64,000 nt of DNA from Actinacidiphila sp. DG2A-62. Its GTDB lineage: Bacteria > Actinomycetota > Actinomycetes > Streptomycetales > Streptomycetaceae. Location of the stretch: the NCBI RefSeq assembly GCF_035825295.1, contig NZ_JAYMGI010000002.1, forward strand, positions 1,426,001 to 1,490,000, read 5' to 3'. A program made the position numbers and the translations under genes. Under the pieces are notes generated by a model. It made no database searches. It saw only the letters and a list, made by a program, of their open reading frames with translations, and was not told where the DNA came from. Positions 1 through 7,529 of this stretch are shown here, in pieces (position 1 is the first letter of the stretch; each line of letters begins with the position of its first letter).

Positions 1-53
1 TGGCGCTCCCAGCGCTCCACCCACGCCTTGGCCGCGGTCGTGCTCACACCCAT
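1..53 (-). CDS. N-terminus of a probable class I SAM-dependent methyltransferase (partial)
   Basis: Only the first 17 or so codons are inside the window; the gene runs leftward off the edge. It begins MGVSTTAAKAWVERWERQ at an ATG read leftward from base 53. An AGAGG-type ribosome-binding site sits about 11 bases upstream. The AWVERWE start resembles, from memory, the N-terminus of a family of Streptomyces class I methyltransferases, but 17 residues cannot prove it. A Zur-box-like palindrome lies 59-73 bases upstream, similar to one in front of the PLP operon, so the two units may be co-regulated. Confidence 0.45.
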   Translation of the reverse strand, partial: MGVSTTAAKAWVERWER

Positions 54-111
54 GGGAGCGGCTCACCTCTTCCGTCCCTCGCTCCGCGTGCGTCCGGGAG
101 GAGTCTACAAC

Positions 112-126
112 CGGAAACGGTTTTCA
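112..126 (-). promoter_or_regulatory. Zur-box-like 15-bp imperfect palindrome upstream of the methyltransferase
   Basis: Read leftward it is TGAAAACCGTTTCCG. By eye it matches the actinobacterial Zur consensus TGAAAATCATTTTCA, as I recall it, at 11 of 15 positions and keeps the GAAAC...GTTTC dyad. It lies in a locally AT-rich patch 59 bases from the start codon of the leftward gene. A related site is present at 4670-4684. The assignment to Zur is inference. Confidence 0.4.
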
Positions 127-255
127 TTGCGCAACGCATCACCGCAGCGTGCCGGGGCGGGGGCGGGGCGGCCCGGGCCGGGCGCTCGCCGCGCGGGCGG
201 CCCCCGCGCGGGGGCCGCCCCCGGCACGCCCGGCGTCGTGCTCTTGCCCGGCGCG

Positions 256-1653
256 TCACTCCAGGGCGGCGAGGACGGCGATCAGCCGGTCGACCTCCTC
301 CCGCGAGGTGTACACGTGCAGGCTCACCCGGACCGCGCCGTGCGCCGCGTCCGCGCCCGCCTGGCAGAGGCTGTCCGCCCGCACCATGAACCCGTGGCTG
401 TACAGCACGAAGCCCAGGTCGTCCGAGGGGATCGCGCGGTGGCGGAAGGAGACGATGCCGCGGCGGCGCTGCTCGCGCGGCAGCGGCGTGTCGGCGGCCA
501 GGCTGGTGGCGCACCCCAGGACCTCGTACGCGGGCAGGCGCCGCAGCGCGTCGGTCAGCCGGCTGGCCAGGTCCGTGGTCCAGCGGTCGATCCGTTCGGT
601 GCCGGCGGCGTCCAGCCAGTCGAGGGCGGCTTCGAGCGAGGCGATGCCCACGGTGTTGGGCGTGCCCTCCCAGCCGCCGGGCCGCAGCGCGGGCCCGCGC
701 GTCCCGCGCTCCCAGATCGCGCCCGTCCCCGGCAGCGCGAGCGCCTTGTGGCCGGAGAAGACCACGAAGTCCACGTCCAGCCCGCCGGAGTCGTCGGAGC
801 CGTCCGGGCCGCCGGGCTCGCCGGAGCCGCCCGAGCCCAAGCCGCCCGAGCCGGAGCCGCCCGGGCCGCGGGGCTCCGCCCGGGCCACCCGCACCGGCAG
901 GTGCCCGACGCTCTGCGCCGCGTCCAGGCAGATCGGCACGTCCGGGCCGACCGCCTCGCGGATGCGGCCCACGTTCATGTCGCCGCCGTAGACGTGGTGC
1001 ACGTGCGTCGCCGCGACGAAGCGCAGCCGGGGCCCGGCCATGGCGCGAAGGGCCCGGTGGTCGTAGTCCCCGGACGCCTCCTGGACCGGCAGCGCCCGCA
1101 CCCGTACCGCGACGCCGCGCGCCGCCAGCAGCCGCTGCGCTTCCAGCCACGGGTCGAGGTTGGCGCGGTGGTCGGCGAACGGCACCAGGATCTCGTCGCC
1201 GTCGCGCAGGATCTCGGGGAGCCAGTCGCGGGCGATGGTGCGCAGGCCCTCCGTCGTCCCGCTGGTGAAGTGCACGGCCGAGCGCTCCGGGTCCGGGTCG
1301 CCGAGGAACTCCTTGACCCGGCGGCGGGTGCGCTCCACGAGCCGCGTGGTGCGGTTCGCCCAGGGGTAGGTGCCGCGCCCGGCGTTGGCGTTGGACGTGG
1401 TCAGGTAGGAGGTGACGGCGTCCAGCACGGCCTGCGGCTTCTGCGCGGTGGCGGCGCTGTCGAGGTACGCCGTCCCGGGGTCGGCCGCGAGGATCGGGAA
1501 CTGCCGCCGCAACTCCCGCTGCCACGCGTCGAGTCGGACGTCCGCGTCCGGCGGACGCGCGGTGCCGGGTGCGCCGGGAGCCGGCTTCTGACCTCCCGAC
1601 TGCCCGGCCCCCGGCCGCCGTTCGCGCCCGGCGCCGGCCGGCTGCGCGCTCAC
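256..1653 (-). CDS. Class V aminotransferase / cysteine-desulfurase-like PLP enzyme
   Basis: 465 residues, fold-type I PLP enzyme. The PLP lysine is K303 in VVFSGHKALALPG. A cysteine (C430, RADSLCQ) sits where SufS-type desulfurases carry their persulfide cysteine (RTGHHC), followed by the usual C-terminal VRVSL..YTSREEVDRL segment, so desulfurase-type chemistry is possible. Odd feature: residues about 261-291 form a Gly/Ser/Asp/Pro-rich insert just before the PLP-lysine strand. The start is GTG at 1653, chosen because it overlaps the stop of the upstream cysteine-synthase gene (GTGA), indicating translational coupling as the last gene of a three-gene PLP operon. The substrate is unknown; a transaminase or epimerase role cannot be excluded. 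Confidence 0.85.
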   Translation of the reverse strand: MSAQPAGAGRERRPGAGQSGGQKPAPGAPGTARPPDADVRLDAWQRELRRQFPILAADPGTAYLDSAATAQKPQAVLDAVTSYLTTSNANAGRGTYPWANRTTRLVERTRRRVKEFLGDPDPERSAVHFTSGTTEGLRTIARDWLPEILRDGDEILVPFADHRANLDPWLEAQRLLAARGVAVRVRALPVQEASGDYDHRALRAMAGPRLRFVAATHVHHVYGGDMNVGRIREAVGPDVPICLDAAQSVGHLPVRVARAEPRGPGGSGSGGLGSGGSGEPGGPDGSDDSGGLDVDFVVFSGHKALALPGTGAIWERGTRGPALRPGGWEGTPNTVGIASLEAALDWLDAAGTERIDRWTTDLASRLTDALRRLPAYEVLGCATSLAADTPLPREQRRRGIVSFRHRAIPSDDLGFVLYSHGFMVRADSLCQAGADAAHGAVRVSLHVYTSREEVDRLIAVLAALE

Positions 1654-2987
1654 TCGCGCACCAGCGGCGCGCCCGCGTCGCGCCATCCGACGATGCCACC
1701 GGCCAGGCTGCGCACGTCCGGGTGGCCCAGCCGGGTGAGCAGCGCGGCGTAGCGCAGCGACTTCTCGCCGACCGGGCAGGCCAGCAGGACCGGGCGGCTC
1801 TTGCTGAACGGCAGCCCGGTGCGCACCAGTTCGTCGAACAGCTCGTCGACGATGTTCACCGAGCCCGCGATGTGCAGCGCCGCGTAGGCGTGCGGGCCGC
1901 GCAGGTCCACCACGAGCGGGCGCGGCTCCGGCCCGGTGATCCACTCCAGCGCCTCGTCGGCCTCGACGGCCTTCGCCGTCTCCCGTGCCTCCGCCTCGCC
2001 GAGCGCCGACACCGAGGGGCCGGCCGCGGCGGGCGCCCCCAGCAGGTCGGGGCGGCGGCTGCGCACGTAGCTCAGATAGCTCTCGGCGCGGTCGCACACG
2101 ATGAAGACCGCCACCCGCCGTTCGTCACCGGTGAGTTCGGCGTCCACCCCGCGCAGATGGCGGACCGCGCCGTGGTACGCGGCGCCGCCGGTGGGCCCGG
2201 AGAGCAGGCCGCAGCGGCGGATCAGGGTCAGCATGCCGTCGATGGCCTCCTGGGAGGTGACGGACTCGATCGCGTCGTAGGTGCCGGGGTCGAACAGGCC
2301 GACCTGGTGCACCTCGTCGATGGTGCGGATGCCGGGGACGAAGTCGGACTTGTCGGCGACCAGGCCGAGCACCCGCACCGAGGGGTCGCTCGCGCGCAGC
2401 ACCTGCGCGACGCCGGTCGAGGACCCCGCGGTGCCGACGCAGGCGACGAACCAGTCCGGCGCCCTGCCGCCGAGGTCCGCGACGATCTCCGGGCCGGTGC
2501 CGGTCGCGTGCGCCTCGACGTTGCGCGGGTTGTAGTACTGGTCGGTGTGCAGATACGTGCTGCCCGGCTCGGACAGTGCCTGGTGGAATCGGGTCAGCGG
2601 GTCGTCGGTGTCCGTCGGGTCGAGGCACTCGCTGCGGCCCGGCAGCTCCTCGATCTCCGCGCCGAGCAGCAGGAGCAGATCCTTGACCTCGGGCACCCGC
2701 ATACGGTTGGTGACGCTCTTGAACCGCAGCCCGTGCATCCCGGCCAGCAGTGCCAGCGCCTTGGCGGTGTTGCCGGAGGACAGCTCCACGACGGTGCTCT
2801 CGCGGTCCGCCGCCGCTTCCAGCAGCGGGCGCGCCATGTGCCAGGCGGGCCGGTCCTTGACCGAGCCGAACGGATTGAGCATCTCCAGCTTGGCGTACAG
2901 GTCGATGTGCCGCAGGCCGTGCACCGACGGGTCGATCCGCACCAGCGGCGTGTCGCCGATGGCGTCCACGATGCTGTCGTACCTCAT
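1650..2987 (-). CDS. Cysteine-synthase-like PLP enzyme fused to a rhodanese domain
   Basis: 445 residues. Residues 1-320 are a fold-type II O-acetylserine sulfhydrylase/SbnA-like domain with the PLP lysine K44 in NPFGSVKDRPAWH, an SSGNTAKA substrate loop and a GTAGSSTG phosphate-binding loop. Residues about 345-445 form a rhodanese domain with active-site loop CPVGEKS (C404), fitting CxxGxxS. The fusion suggests that sulfur is delivered as a persulfide or handled next to the beta-replacement reaction. The ATG start overlaps the stop of the upstream Y4yA-like gene (ATGA), and its own stop overlaps the next start (GTGA). The product could be cysteine, a cysteine analogue or a diaminopropionate-type amino acid; sequence alone does not decide. 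Confidence 0.9.
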   Translation of the reverse strand: MRYDSIVDAIGDTPLVRIDPSVHGLRHIDLYAKLEMLNPFGSVKDRPAWHMARPLLEAAADRESTVVELSSGNTAKALALLAGMHGLRFKSVTNRMRVPEVKDLLLLLGAEIEELPGRSECLDPTDTDDPLTRFHQALSEPGSTYLHTDQYYNPRNVEAHATGTGPEIVADLGGRAPDWFVACVGTAGSSTGVAQVLRASDPSVRVLGLVADKSDFVPGIRTIDEVHQVGLFDPGTYDAIESVTSQEAIDGMLTLIRRCGLLSGPTGGAAYHGAVRHLRGVDAELTGDERRVAVFIVCDRAESYLSYVRSRRPDLLGAPAAAGPSVSALGEAEARETAKAVEADEALEWITGPEPRPLVVDLRGPHAYAALHIAGSVNIVDELFDELVRTGLPFSKSRPVLLACPVGEKSLRYAALLTRLGHPDVRSLAGGIVGWRDAGAPLVRE

Positions 2988-4639
2988 GTCCGCTCCCCTC
3001 CCGCGGCCTCGGCCGGCCGAGCGTCCTCGTCCGCCGGTCGCACCGGCCCGTAATCCTCCTCGTCCACCGGCCGCACCGGCCCGTCATCCTCCTCGTCCAC
3101 CGGCCAGTAGTCCTCGTCCGGGCGCCAGTGCCAGCCGTCCGCGCGCCGCCGTACGGCGACCGTGCGCGCCGTCGGCTGCCGCTGGGCGTTGTGGGCCCGG
3201 AAGTCCATCGCGTAGCCCGCGGTGTTGGCGAAGGCCAGCAGGTCCCCAGGGCGCGGCAGCCGGGGCAGGAACACCTTGCGGCGCGTCAGCAGGTCCGCCT
3301 CCAGGCAGAGGTTGCCCGCGAGGTACACCCCCGCGGCGGCTCCCGCCGGCTCGCCGCCGGGCCCGGCGGCCGGCGCCCCGCCGGCCGACCCGCCGCCCCG
3401 GGACTCCCCGTTCTGCGTCCCGCCCCGCCCGCGGGGCACGAGCACCGGGTCCACGAGCACCCCGTGCTCCTCCAGGCTGATGTCGCCGCTGTTCGCCGCG
3501 AGCCGCACGATGTGCTCCGACGGGTCGTCGGGCGAGGCGCGCACCTCCACGACCCGGGCCAGCGACAGCCCGCACTGGTCGACCAGCGCGCGGCCCGGTT
3601 CGCTGTACACCTCGTGGAGGTGCTCCAGGAGCAGCGTCGCCGCGGGCCGGCCGAAGGAGGGGGCCAGGCTGAGCAGGTCGTCGAGGTAGGCGGGCCCGGC
3701 GACCGCGCGGTGCGCCGGGTACAGCGCGGCCGAACCGCGCACCGTGCCGTGCTCGTTGCGCAGCCCGTAGCCGTGGCCGCGCCAGGCCAGCGGCGGGCGG
3801 GCGCCGCGGACCGCGTCGGTGAGGGCGGTGGTGTACCGGTCCCACTCGGCGGCGTCCTCGACGTAGCCGACGCCGAACCCGCCGCCGACGTCCACCGCGC
3901 GCGGGCTCAGGCCGTGCGCGAGGCAGGCGTCCAGCACCCTGACGCACTCCTCCAACGCGTGGACCTTCTCCTCGACGCCGACCGTGTCCAGGTGGTAGCC
4001 GACGCCCGTCAGCTCCACCGCGTCGCGGTGCCGGGCCGCCGCCGCCAGCAGCGCCTCCGCCTCCCGCACCGGTGTGCCGAAGCGGCTGCGCCGGGCCAGC
4101 ACCCGCACGCCGCCGCCCGCGCGATGCCCGGACTCGAAGTCGCCGAGACGCAGCAGTACGGGCACCCGTGCGAAGCCGTGCGTGCGCACCAGGGCGGCGA
4201 GCCGTTCCAACTCCCCCGGCGAGTCGGCCTGGACGGTCGCGCCGACGCGCGCCGCCAGCCACAGGAACGCGGTGTCCTTGGGCCCGGTGGCCAGCACGCG
4301 GTCGGCGGTGAACCCGCAGCCCAGCGCGTGCGACAGCTCCCCGGCGGAGGCCGCGTCGACCCCGATCCGGCCCCCGGCGGCGGCCAACTCCCGCAGCAGC
4401 GCGGTCGAACGGTTCGCCTTGTGGGCGAAGTACACCCGGCCGGTGAGGCGGTGGCGGCGGTAGACGGCGAGGAAGCGGCCGGCGTTGTCCACGGCGCGCC
4501 GCGGCGCGAGCACGTTGAGGGGCGACCCGAGCCCGTCGACCAGCCGGTGGAGGAAAGCGCCGTCCGCCAGTAACGAGCGCAGGGGCTCCTCGACGCGCGG
4601 CCTGAGATAGAGCGGCTGCTCCAACGACGGGCTCCTCAC
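2984..4639 (-). CDS. Y4yA-like PLP enzyme, diaminopimelate/ornithine-decarboxylase fold
   Basis: 551 residues, fold-type III (alanine-racemase-like barrel). The PLP lysine is K74 in VYFAHKANRS; a GGGFG phosphate loop lies near residue 250 in DVGGGFGVGY, and a C-terminal beta domain carries YLAGNLCLEADLLTRR, the usual decarboxylase CxE-type region. It resembles the rhizobial Y4yA family rather than housekeeping LysA. The tail (from about residue 510) is an acidic, Pro/Asp/Glu-rich repeat (PVDEEDDGPVR, PVDEEDYGPVR) probably outside the fold. The start is GTG at 4639 with weak ribosome-binding sequence; a 7-codon leader frame (4659-4636) ends in a GTGA overlap with it. It is the first gene of the PLP operon; decarboxylase activity is inferred. 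Confidence 0.87.
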   Translation of the reverse strand: MRSPSLEQPLYLRPRVEEPLRSLLADGAFLHRLVDGLGSPLNVLAPRRAVDNAGRFLAVYRRHRLTGRVYFAHKANRSTALLRELAAAGGRIGVDAASAGELSHALGCGFTADRVLATGPKDTAFLWLAARVGATVQADSPGELERLAALVRTHGFARVPVLLRLGDFESGHRAGGGVRVLARRSRFGTPVREAEALLAAAARHRDAVELTGVGYHLDTVGVEEKVHALEECVRVLDACLAHGLSPRAVDVGGGFGVGYVEDAAEWDRYTTALTDAVRGARPPLAWRGHGYGLRNEHGTVRGSAALYPAHRAVAGPAYLDDLLSLAPSFGRPAATLLLEHLHEVYSEPGRALVDQCGLSLARVVEVRASPDDPSEHIVRLAANSGDISLEEHGVLVDPVLVPRGRGGTQNGESRGGGSAGGAPAAGPGGEPAGAAAGVYLAGNLCLEADLLTRRKVFLPRLPRPGDLLAFANTAGYAMDFRAHNAQRQPTARTVAVRRRADGWHWRPDEDYWPVDEEDDGPVRPVDEEDYGPVRPADEDARPAEAAGGERT

Positions 4640-4660
4640 CTCGGCGCGGTTCCGATCATT

Positions 4661-4687
4661 AAGTGATAATGGAAACGGAATTCACTT
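4661..4687. promoter_or_regulatory. Palindromic operator, Zur-box-like, before the PLP operon
   Basis: Outer arms AAGTGA and TCACTT form a 6-bp inverted repeat across 27 bases. The inner 15-mer at 4670-4684, read leftward, is TGAATTCCGTTTCCA and matches the recalled actinobacterial Zur consensus at about 10 of 15 positions. It shares TGAAnnCCGTTTCC with the site at 112-126. It lies 31 bases before the GTG start of the Y4yA-like gene in an unusually AT-rich stretch, so it probably overlaps the operon promoter. Confidence 0.45.
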
Positions 4688-4714
4688 CAGCATGATCGGC
4701 GGGGTGAGAGCGTG

Positions 4715-5134
4715 TCAAGAGCGGGTGTGCCGCGCGGAGTTCGGGCGCGGACCCGCGGCCGTCGCGGCCTCGCGGTCGATGAGCGACCAGACCTGCGCGA
4801 TGCGGCCGGCGCGGAACCGGTAGAAGACATGCTCGGCGAAGGCGACGCGCCGCCCGGTGGGCTCGGCGCCAAAGAACCTGCCGGTGGGCGTGCAGTCGAA
4901 CCACAGGCGGCACGCCACGGTGTCGCCGTCGGTCAGCAGCAACCGCGGCTCGAAGCGCAGGTCCGGGACCGCCCGGACATCGGCCGCGATCATGTCGGCG
5001 TAACTTCGGCGGGTCAACGCCTCGTCGTTGTAGGTGAGTTCGTCGTGCACGAAGCGGTCGAGGTCGGCGAACCTGCGGTCGTTCAGCGCGTCGAGGTAGG
5101 CCAGGTAGACGGTTTCCAGTTCGGTGCGGGGCAC
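4715..5134 (-). CDS. SnoaL-like / NTF2-fold protein
   Basis: 139 residues, the normal length for a single SnoaL/NTF2-like domain. Typical features are ETVYLAYLDALNDRRFADLDRFVHDELTYN-type helix and turn at the start, DMIAADVRAVPDLRFEP in the middle, and the C-terminal strands FAEHVFYRFRAGRIAQVWSLID. Such proteins bind small hydrophobic ligands or act as cyclases and isomerases; no specific reaction can be assigned. It is encoded leftward, 163 bases downstream of the MDR dehydrogenase gene and convergent with nothing, so it may be cotranscribed with that gene. It ends 76 bases before the PLP operon start and could read into it. Confidence 0.8.
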   Translation of the reverse strand: MPRTELETVYLAYLDALNDRRFADLDRFVHDELTYNDEALTRRSYADMIAADVRAVPDLRFEPRLLLTDGDTVACRLWFDCTPTGRFFGAEPTGRRVAFAEHVFYRFRAGRIAQVWSLIDREAATAAGPRPNSARHTRS

Positions 5135-5160
5135 GGGGTCTCCTCCGGGAGGTCGCGGGG

Positions 5161-5296
5161 ACGGGACGGTCGCAGGGGTCGCGGGGGTCGCGGGGGGGTC
5201 GGACGGTCATCGTCGCGGGGGTCGGACGGTCACCGGGGATCGCGGGGGTCGGACGGCTGCGGGGCGGGAGGGCCGGCTGCGGGGCGGGCGGGCCGA
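5161..5296. repeat. G-rich imperfect tandem repeats between two genes
   Basis: Short units of the type GTCGCGGGG and GTCGGACGG repeat imperfectly, followed by two copies of CGGCTGCGGGGCGGGnGGG. The stretch separates the MDR dehydrogenase gene from the SnoaL-like gene and has no convincing coding frame. Confidence 0.5.
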
Positions 5297-6418
5297 CTAC
5301 GGGTGCAGGACGAGCTTGCCGACGTGCTCCCTGCGGGCGAGGTCGCGCTGCGCCTGGGCGGCCCGGTCCAGCGGGTACGTGGCCGCGACGACCGGCCGGA
5401 CCGCGCCGCCGCGGGCCAGGTCCGCGAGCAGGGCGAAGTGCGCGGGCGTGTGCATCGCCGAGCCGATCACCTGCGCGTTGTGCAGGTAGAGCCGGCGGAC
5501 GTCGAACGCCACGTCGTAGCCGCCGAGCGCGCCGGCGATCACCCACCGGCCGCCCTCCCGGAGCAACGGCAGCCCCGCGCCGACCAGTTCGCCGGCCACC
5601 ACGTCCAACCCGACGTCCACACCCTGCGGCGCGGCGGCGCGGAGCTGCCCGACGAGGTCCCCGGCGCGGTCGACCACCGCGTGCGCGCCGGCCTCGCGCA
5701 CCGCGCCGGCCTTGGGAGCGCTGCTGACGGCGACGACGCGCGCCCCGCGGGCGCGGGCCAGCTGCACCAGCGCGAGCCCGACGCCGCCGGAGGCGCCGGA
5801 GACCAGGGCGGTCTCCCCCGCCCGCAGCCGGCCGCGCTCGATCATCCCGAGGGCCGTGCCGTAGGCGGTCGGCAGCGTCGCGAGCTGGTCGTCGGTGAGC
5901 GGTGAGTCCGACATGTCGTGCACCCGCTCCGCCGGCGCGGTCACGTACTCCGCGTAGCCGCCGTCGCGTTCGCTGCCCATCAGCCCGACCGGGTTGGCGT
6001 CCGGCCCGTCGGCGTCGTAGACCGCCGGGTCGACCACCACACGGCGTCCCACGAGGTCCGCCGGCACGCCCGCGCCGACGACCGCGACCCGCCCTGCCGC
6101 GTCGGCGCCCTGGACCCGCGGGAAGTCGATCGGCCCGCGCCAGCCGGAGAGCGTCGTCGGCGCGCCCGGGCGGCCGTACGCCCCCTCCCGGGTCCACAGG
6201 TCCGTGTTGTTCAGCGCCGCGGCGACGACCCGGACCAGCACCTCGCCCACACCCGGGCGCGGGACGGCCACGTCCGCCTGCTGGAGGACCTCCGGCCCGC
6301 CGTGCCGCGTGATCCGCACCGCCCGCATGCGGGCGGGTACCGGGTCGGGCGCACCGCCGGGCACGCGGTCGGGCGCACCGCCCGGCGCACGGTCGGGCAC
6401 GTGTTCGGTCGCGTCCAT
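5297..6418 (-). CDS. Zinc-type alcohol dehydrogenase / quinone oxidoreductase (MDR superfamily)
   Basis: 373 residues. The MDR core starts at MRAVRITRHGGPEVLQ (residue 31) with the N-terminal GroES-like fold, then a Rossmann domain with VSGASGGVGLALVQLARARGA (NADPH-binding AxxGxxG-type loop) near residue 205. The classical structural-zinc cysteines are absent, which favours the quinone-oxidoreductase branch. Residues 1-30 are three imperfect repeats of PGGAPDxVP and may not be translated; the alternative start is base 6328. The gene is divergent from a TetR regulator, with a perfect dyad between them, so it is probably repressed by that regulator and induced by a reactive small molecule. Confidence 0.88.
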   Translation of the reverse strand: MDATEHVPDRAPGGAPDRVPGGAPDPVPARMRAVRITRHGGPEVLQQADVAVPRPGVGEVLVRVVAAALNNTDLWTREGAYGRPGAPTTLSGWRGPIDFPRVQGADAAGRVAVVGAGVPADLVGRRVVVDPAVYDADGPDANPVGLMGSERDGGYAEYVTAPAERVHDMSDSPLTDDQLATLPTAYGTALGMIERGRLRAGETALVSGASGGVGLALVQLARARGARVVAVSSAPKAGAVREAGAHAVVDRAGDLVGQLRAAAPQGVDVGLDVVAGELVGAGLPLLREGGRWVIAGALGGYDVAFDVRRLYLHNAQVIGSAMHTPAHFALLADLARGGAVRPVVAATYPLDRAAQAQRDLARREHVGKLVLHP

Positions 6419-6451
6419 CGTCCGGACCTCCTCGCCCCGTCAGAGATATAC

Positions 6452-6464
6452 TGTTCTGTGAACA
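6452..6464. promoter_or_regulatory. TGTTC-N3-GAACA operator in the MDR/TetR divergent promoter
   Basis: TGTTCTGTGAACA is a perfect 5-bp inverted repeat with a 3-base spacer, directly after the AT-rich AGATATACT that could be a -10 region. It lies between the divergent MDR dehydrogenase and the TetR gene, the expected place for an autoregulatory TetR operator. The palindrome itself argues that the GTG inside it (6458) is not the regulator's start codon. Confidence 0.5.
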
Positions 6465-6499
6465 CTTCCAGCGTAACCCCACCGGCGCAGGAGGCACCC

Positions 6500-7096
6500 G
6501 TGCCGGAGTCCCGGCCCATGACCTCGGCGGCGCGCCGCATCGCCGCCGCCGCCGAGGAGCTGTTCTACGAGCGCGGCATCACGGCGGTGGGCGTCGATCT
6601 GATCGCCGAGCGGTCGGGCGTGACCAAGCGGACGCTGTACAACCGCTTCGGGTCGAAGGACGAGCTCGTCGCGGTCTGCCTCGCCCAGCGCGACCGGCGC
6701 TGGCGCGCGCTCGTGGACGCCGCGGTCGAGGCCGCCGACACTCCCGCCGACGCCGTCACCGCGCCTTTCGAGGCGCTGCGGACCTGGAGCCGGAGCAACG
6801 CGCGGGGCTGCGCGTTCCTCAACGCGCTGGCCGAACTCCCGGACCCCGCGCATCCCGCGCACCGCGTCGCCGCGGACCAGAAACTGTGGCTGCGCGACCT
6901 GTTCGCACGGCTCGCGGCCGAGGCGGGCTGCGCCGGCCCGGCGACCCTGGCCACCCAGCTCTTCGTCCTGCACGAGGGCGCGCTGGCCGCGCGACCCCTT
7001 CCCCTGGACACCCTCGCGACGACCACGGCGCTGGCGCGCACGCTGGTGGCCGGCGCGCTTCAGCCGGCCGAGCGGGCTCCCCTCGCGCGTTCGTAG
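6500..7096 (+). CDS. TetR family transcriptional regulator
   Basis: 198 residues. The N-terminal HTH is textbook: AARRIAAAAEELFYERGITAVGVDLIAERSGVTKRTLYNRFGSKDELV, in pieces GITAVGVDLIAERSGV and KRTLYNRFGSKDEL. The C-terminal half is the usual helical ligand domain, with a RGCAFLNALAELPDP segment typical of the TetR_C_33-like group. The start is GTG at 6500, supported by an AGGAGG ribosome-binding site 6 bases upstream; an upstream in-frame GTG at 6458 lies inside the operator. It is divergent from the MDR dehydrogenase, its likely target. Its 3' end overlaps the convergent CGNR remnant by 37 bases. Confidence 0.9.
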   Translation: MPESRPMTSAARRIAAAAEELFYERGITAVGVDLIAERSGVTKRTLYNRFGSKDELVAVCLAQRDRRWRALVDAAVEAADTPADAVTAPFEALRTWSRSNARGCAFLNALAELPDPAHPAHRVAADQKLWLRDLFARLAAEAGCAGPATLATQLFVLHEGALAARPLPLDTLATTTALARTLVAGALQPAERAPLARS

Positions 7097-7430
7097 TGCC
7101 GGCGGGCCTTCATGCGGTTGCCGCACTGGGCCATGGAGCACCAGCGGGCGCTGTTGCTCTTCGAGCGGTCGATGAGGAAGAGGGTGCACTCCTCGGCGTT
7201 CTGGCACGGCCGCAGCCGGCCGGGGCGGTGCGGGCCAGCGCATCCCAGGCGAGGACGGCCCGTACGGCCAGGGCCCGTCCGGGCGGCGTCACCAACGTCC
7301 AGGCGATGCCGGACTCGCCGGCCTCCGCGCGGTAGCCGACGCCTTCCAGCACCGGCCCGAGCGCGGCCGGCCCGGCCGACCCCTGGACCAGCGCCTGGAG
7401 CACGTCGCGGGTCCGCCGCAAAAAGACGAT
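7060..7430 (-). pseudogene. ABATE/CGNR zinc-finger protein remnant, truncated and frameshifted
   Basis: Read leftward, the C-terminal CGNR zinc finger is intact: RLRPCQNAEECTLFLIDRS then ARWCSMAQCGNRMKARRHY, with the C..C...C...CGNR ligands. The preceding ABATE-type helices (DVLQALVQGSAGPAALG, VRAVLAWDALARTAP) are in a different frame; the two meet in a GC-run at about 7215-7232, where one base is gained or lost. The first 100 or so residues of a normal protein of this family are absent, cut off at a 9-bp repeat tract. It is therefore a probable pseudogene, unless the frame change is a sequencing error and the N-terminus is unusually short. Confidence 0.7.
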
Positions 7431-7431
7431 G

Positions 7432-7476
7432 TCCTCACCGTCCTCACCGCGCTCACGGTCCTCGCGGTCCTCGCGA
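7432..7476. repeat. 9-bp degenerate tandem repeat
   Basis: Five units (TCCTCACCG twice, then CGCTCACGG, TCCTCGCGG, TCCTCGCGA). It sits exactly where the CGNR remnant loses its N-terminus and where the downstream hydrolase loses an in-frame start, so it marks a likely slippage or deletion junction. Confidence 0.7.
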
Positions 7477-7529
7477 CGGTCGCGGGCCACCGGCTCTTCT
7501 ACCGCGAAGCAGGGTCGCCGGACCGGCCG

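Noticed and set aside
51..66. CebR-box-like ATGGGAGCGGCTCA at the left edge
   Set aside because: The palindrome is broken (GCGGCT instead of GCGCTC) and it overlaps a start codon; not a credible operator.
28..1752. Long rightward open frame across the PLP operon
   Set aside because: Arg/Pro/Ala-rich composition, no homology pattern; it is the antisense shadow of the class V enzyme gene.
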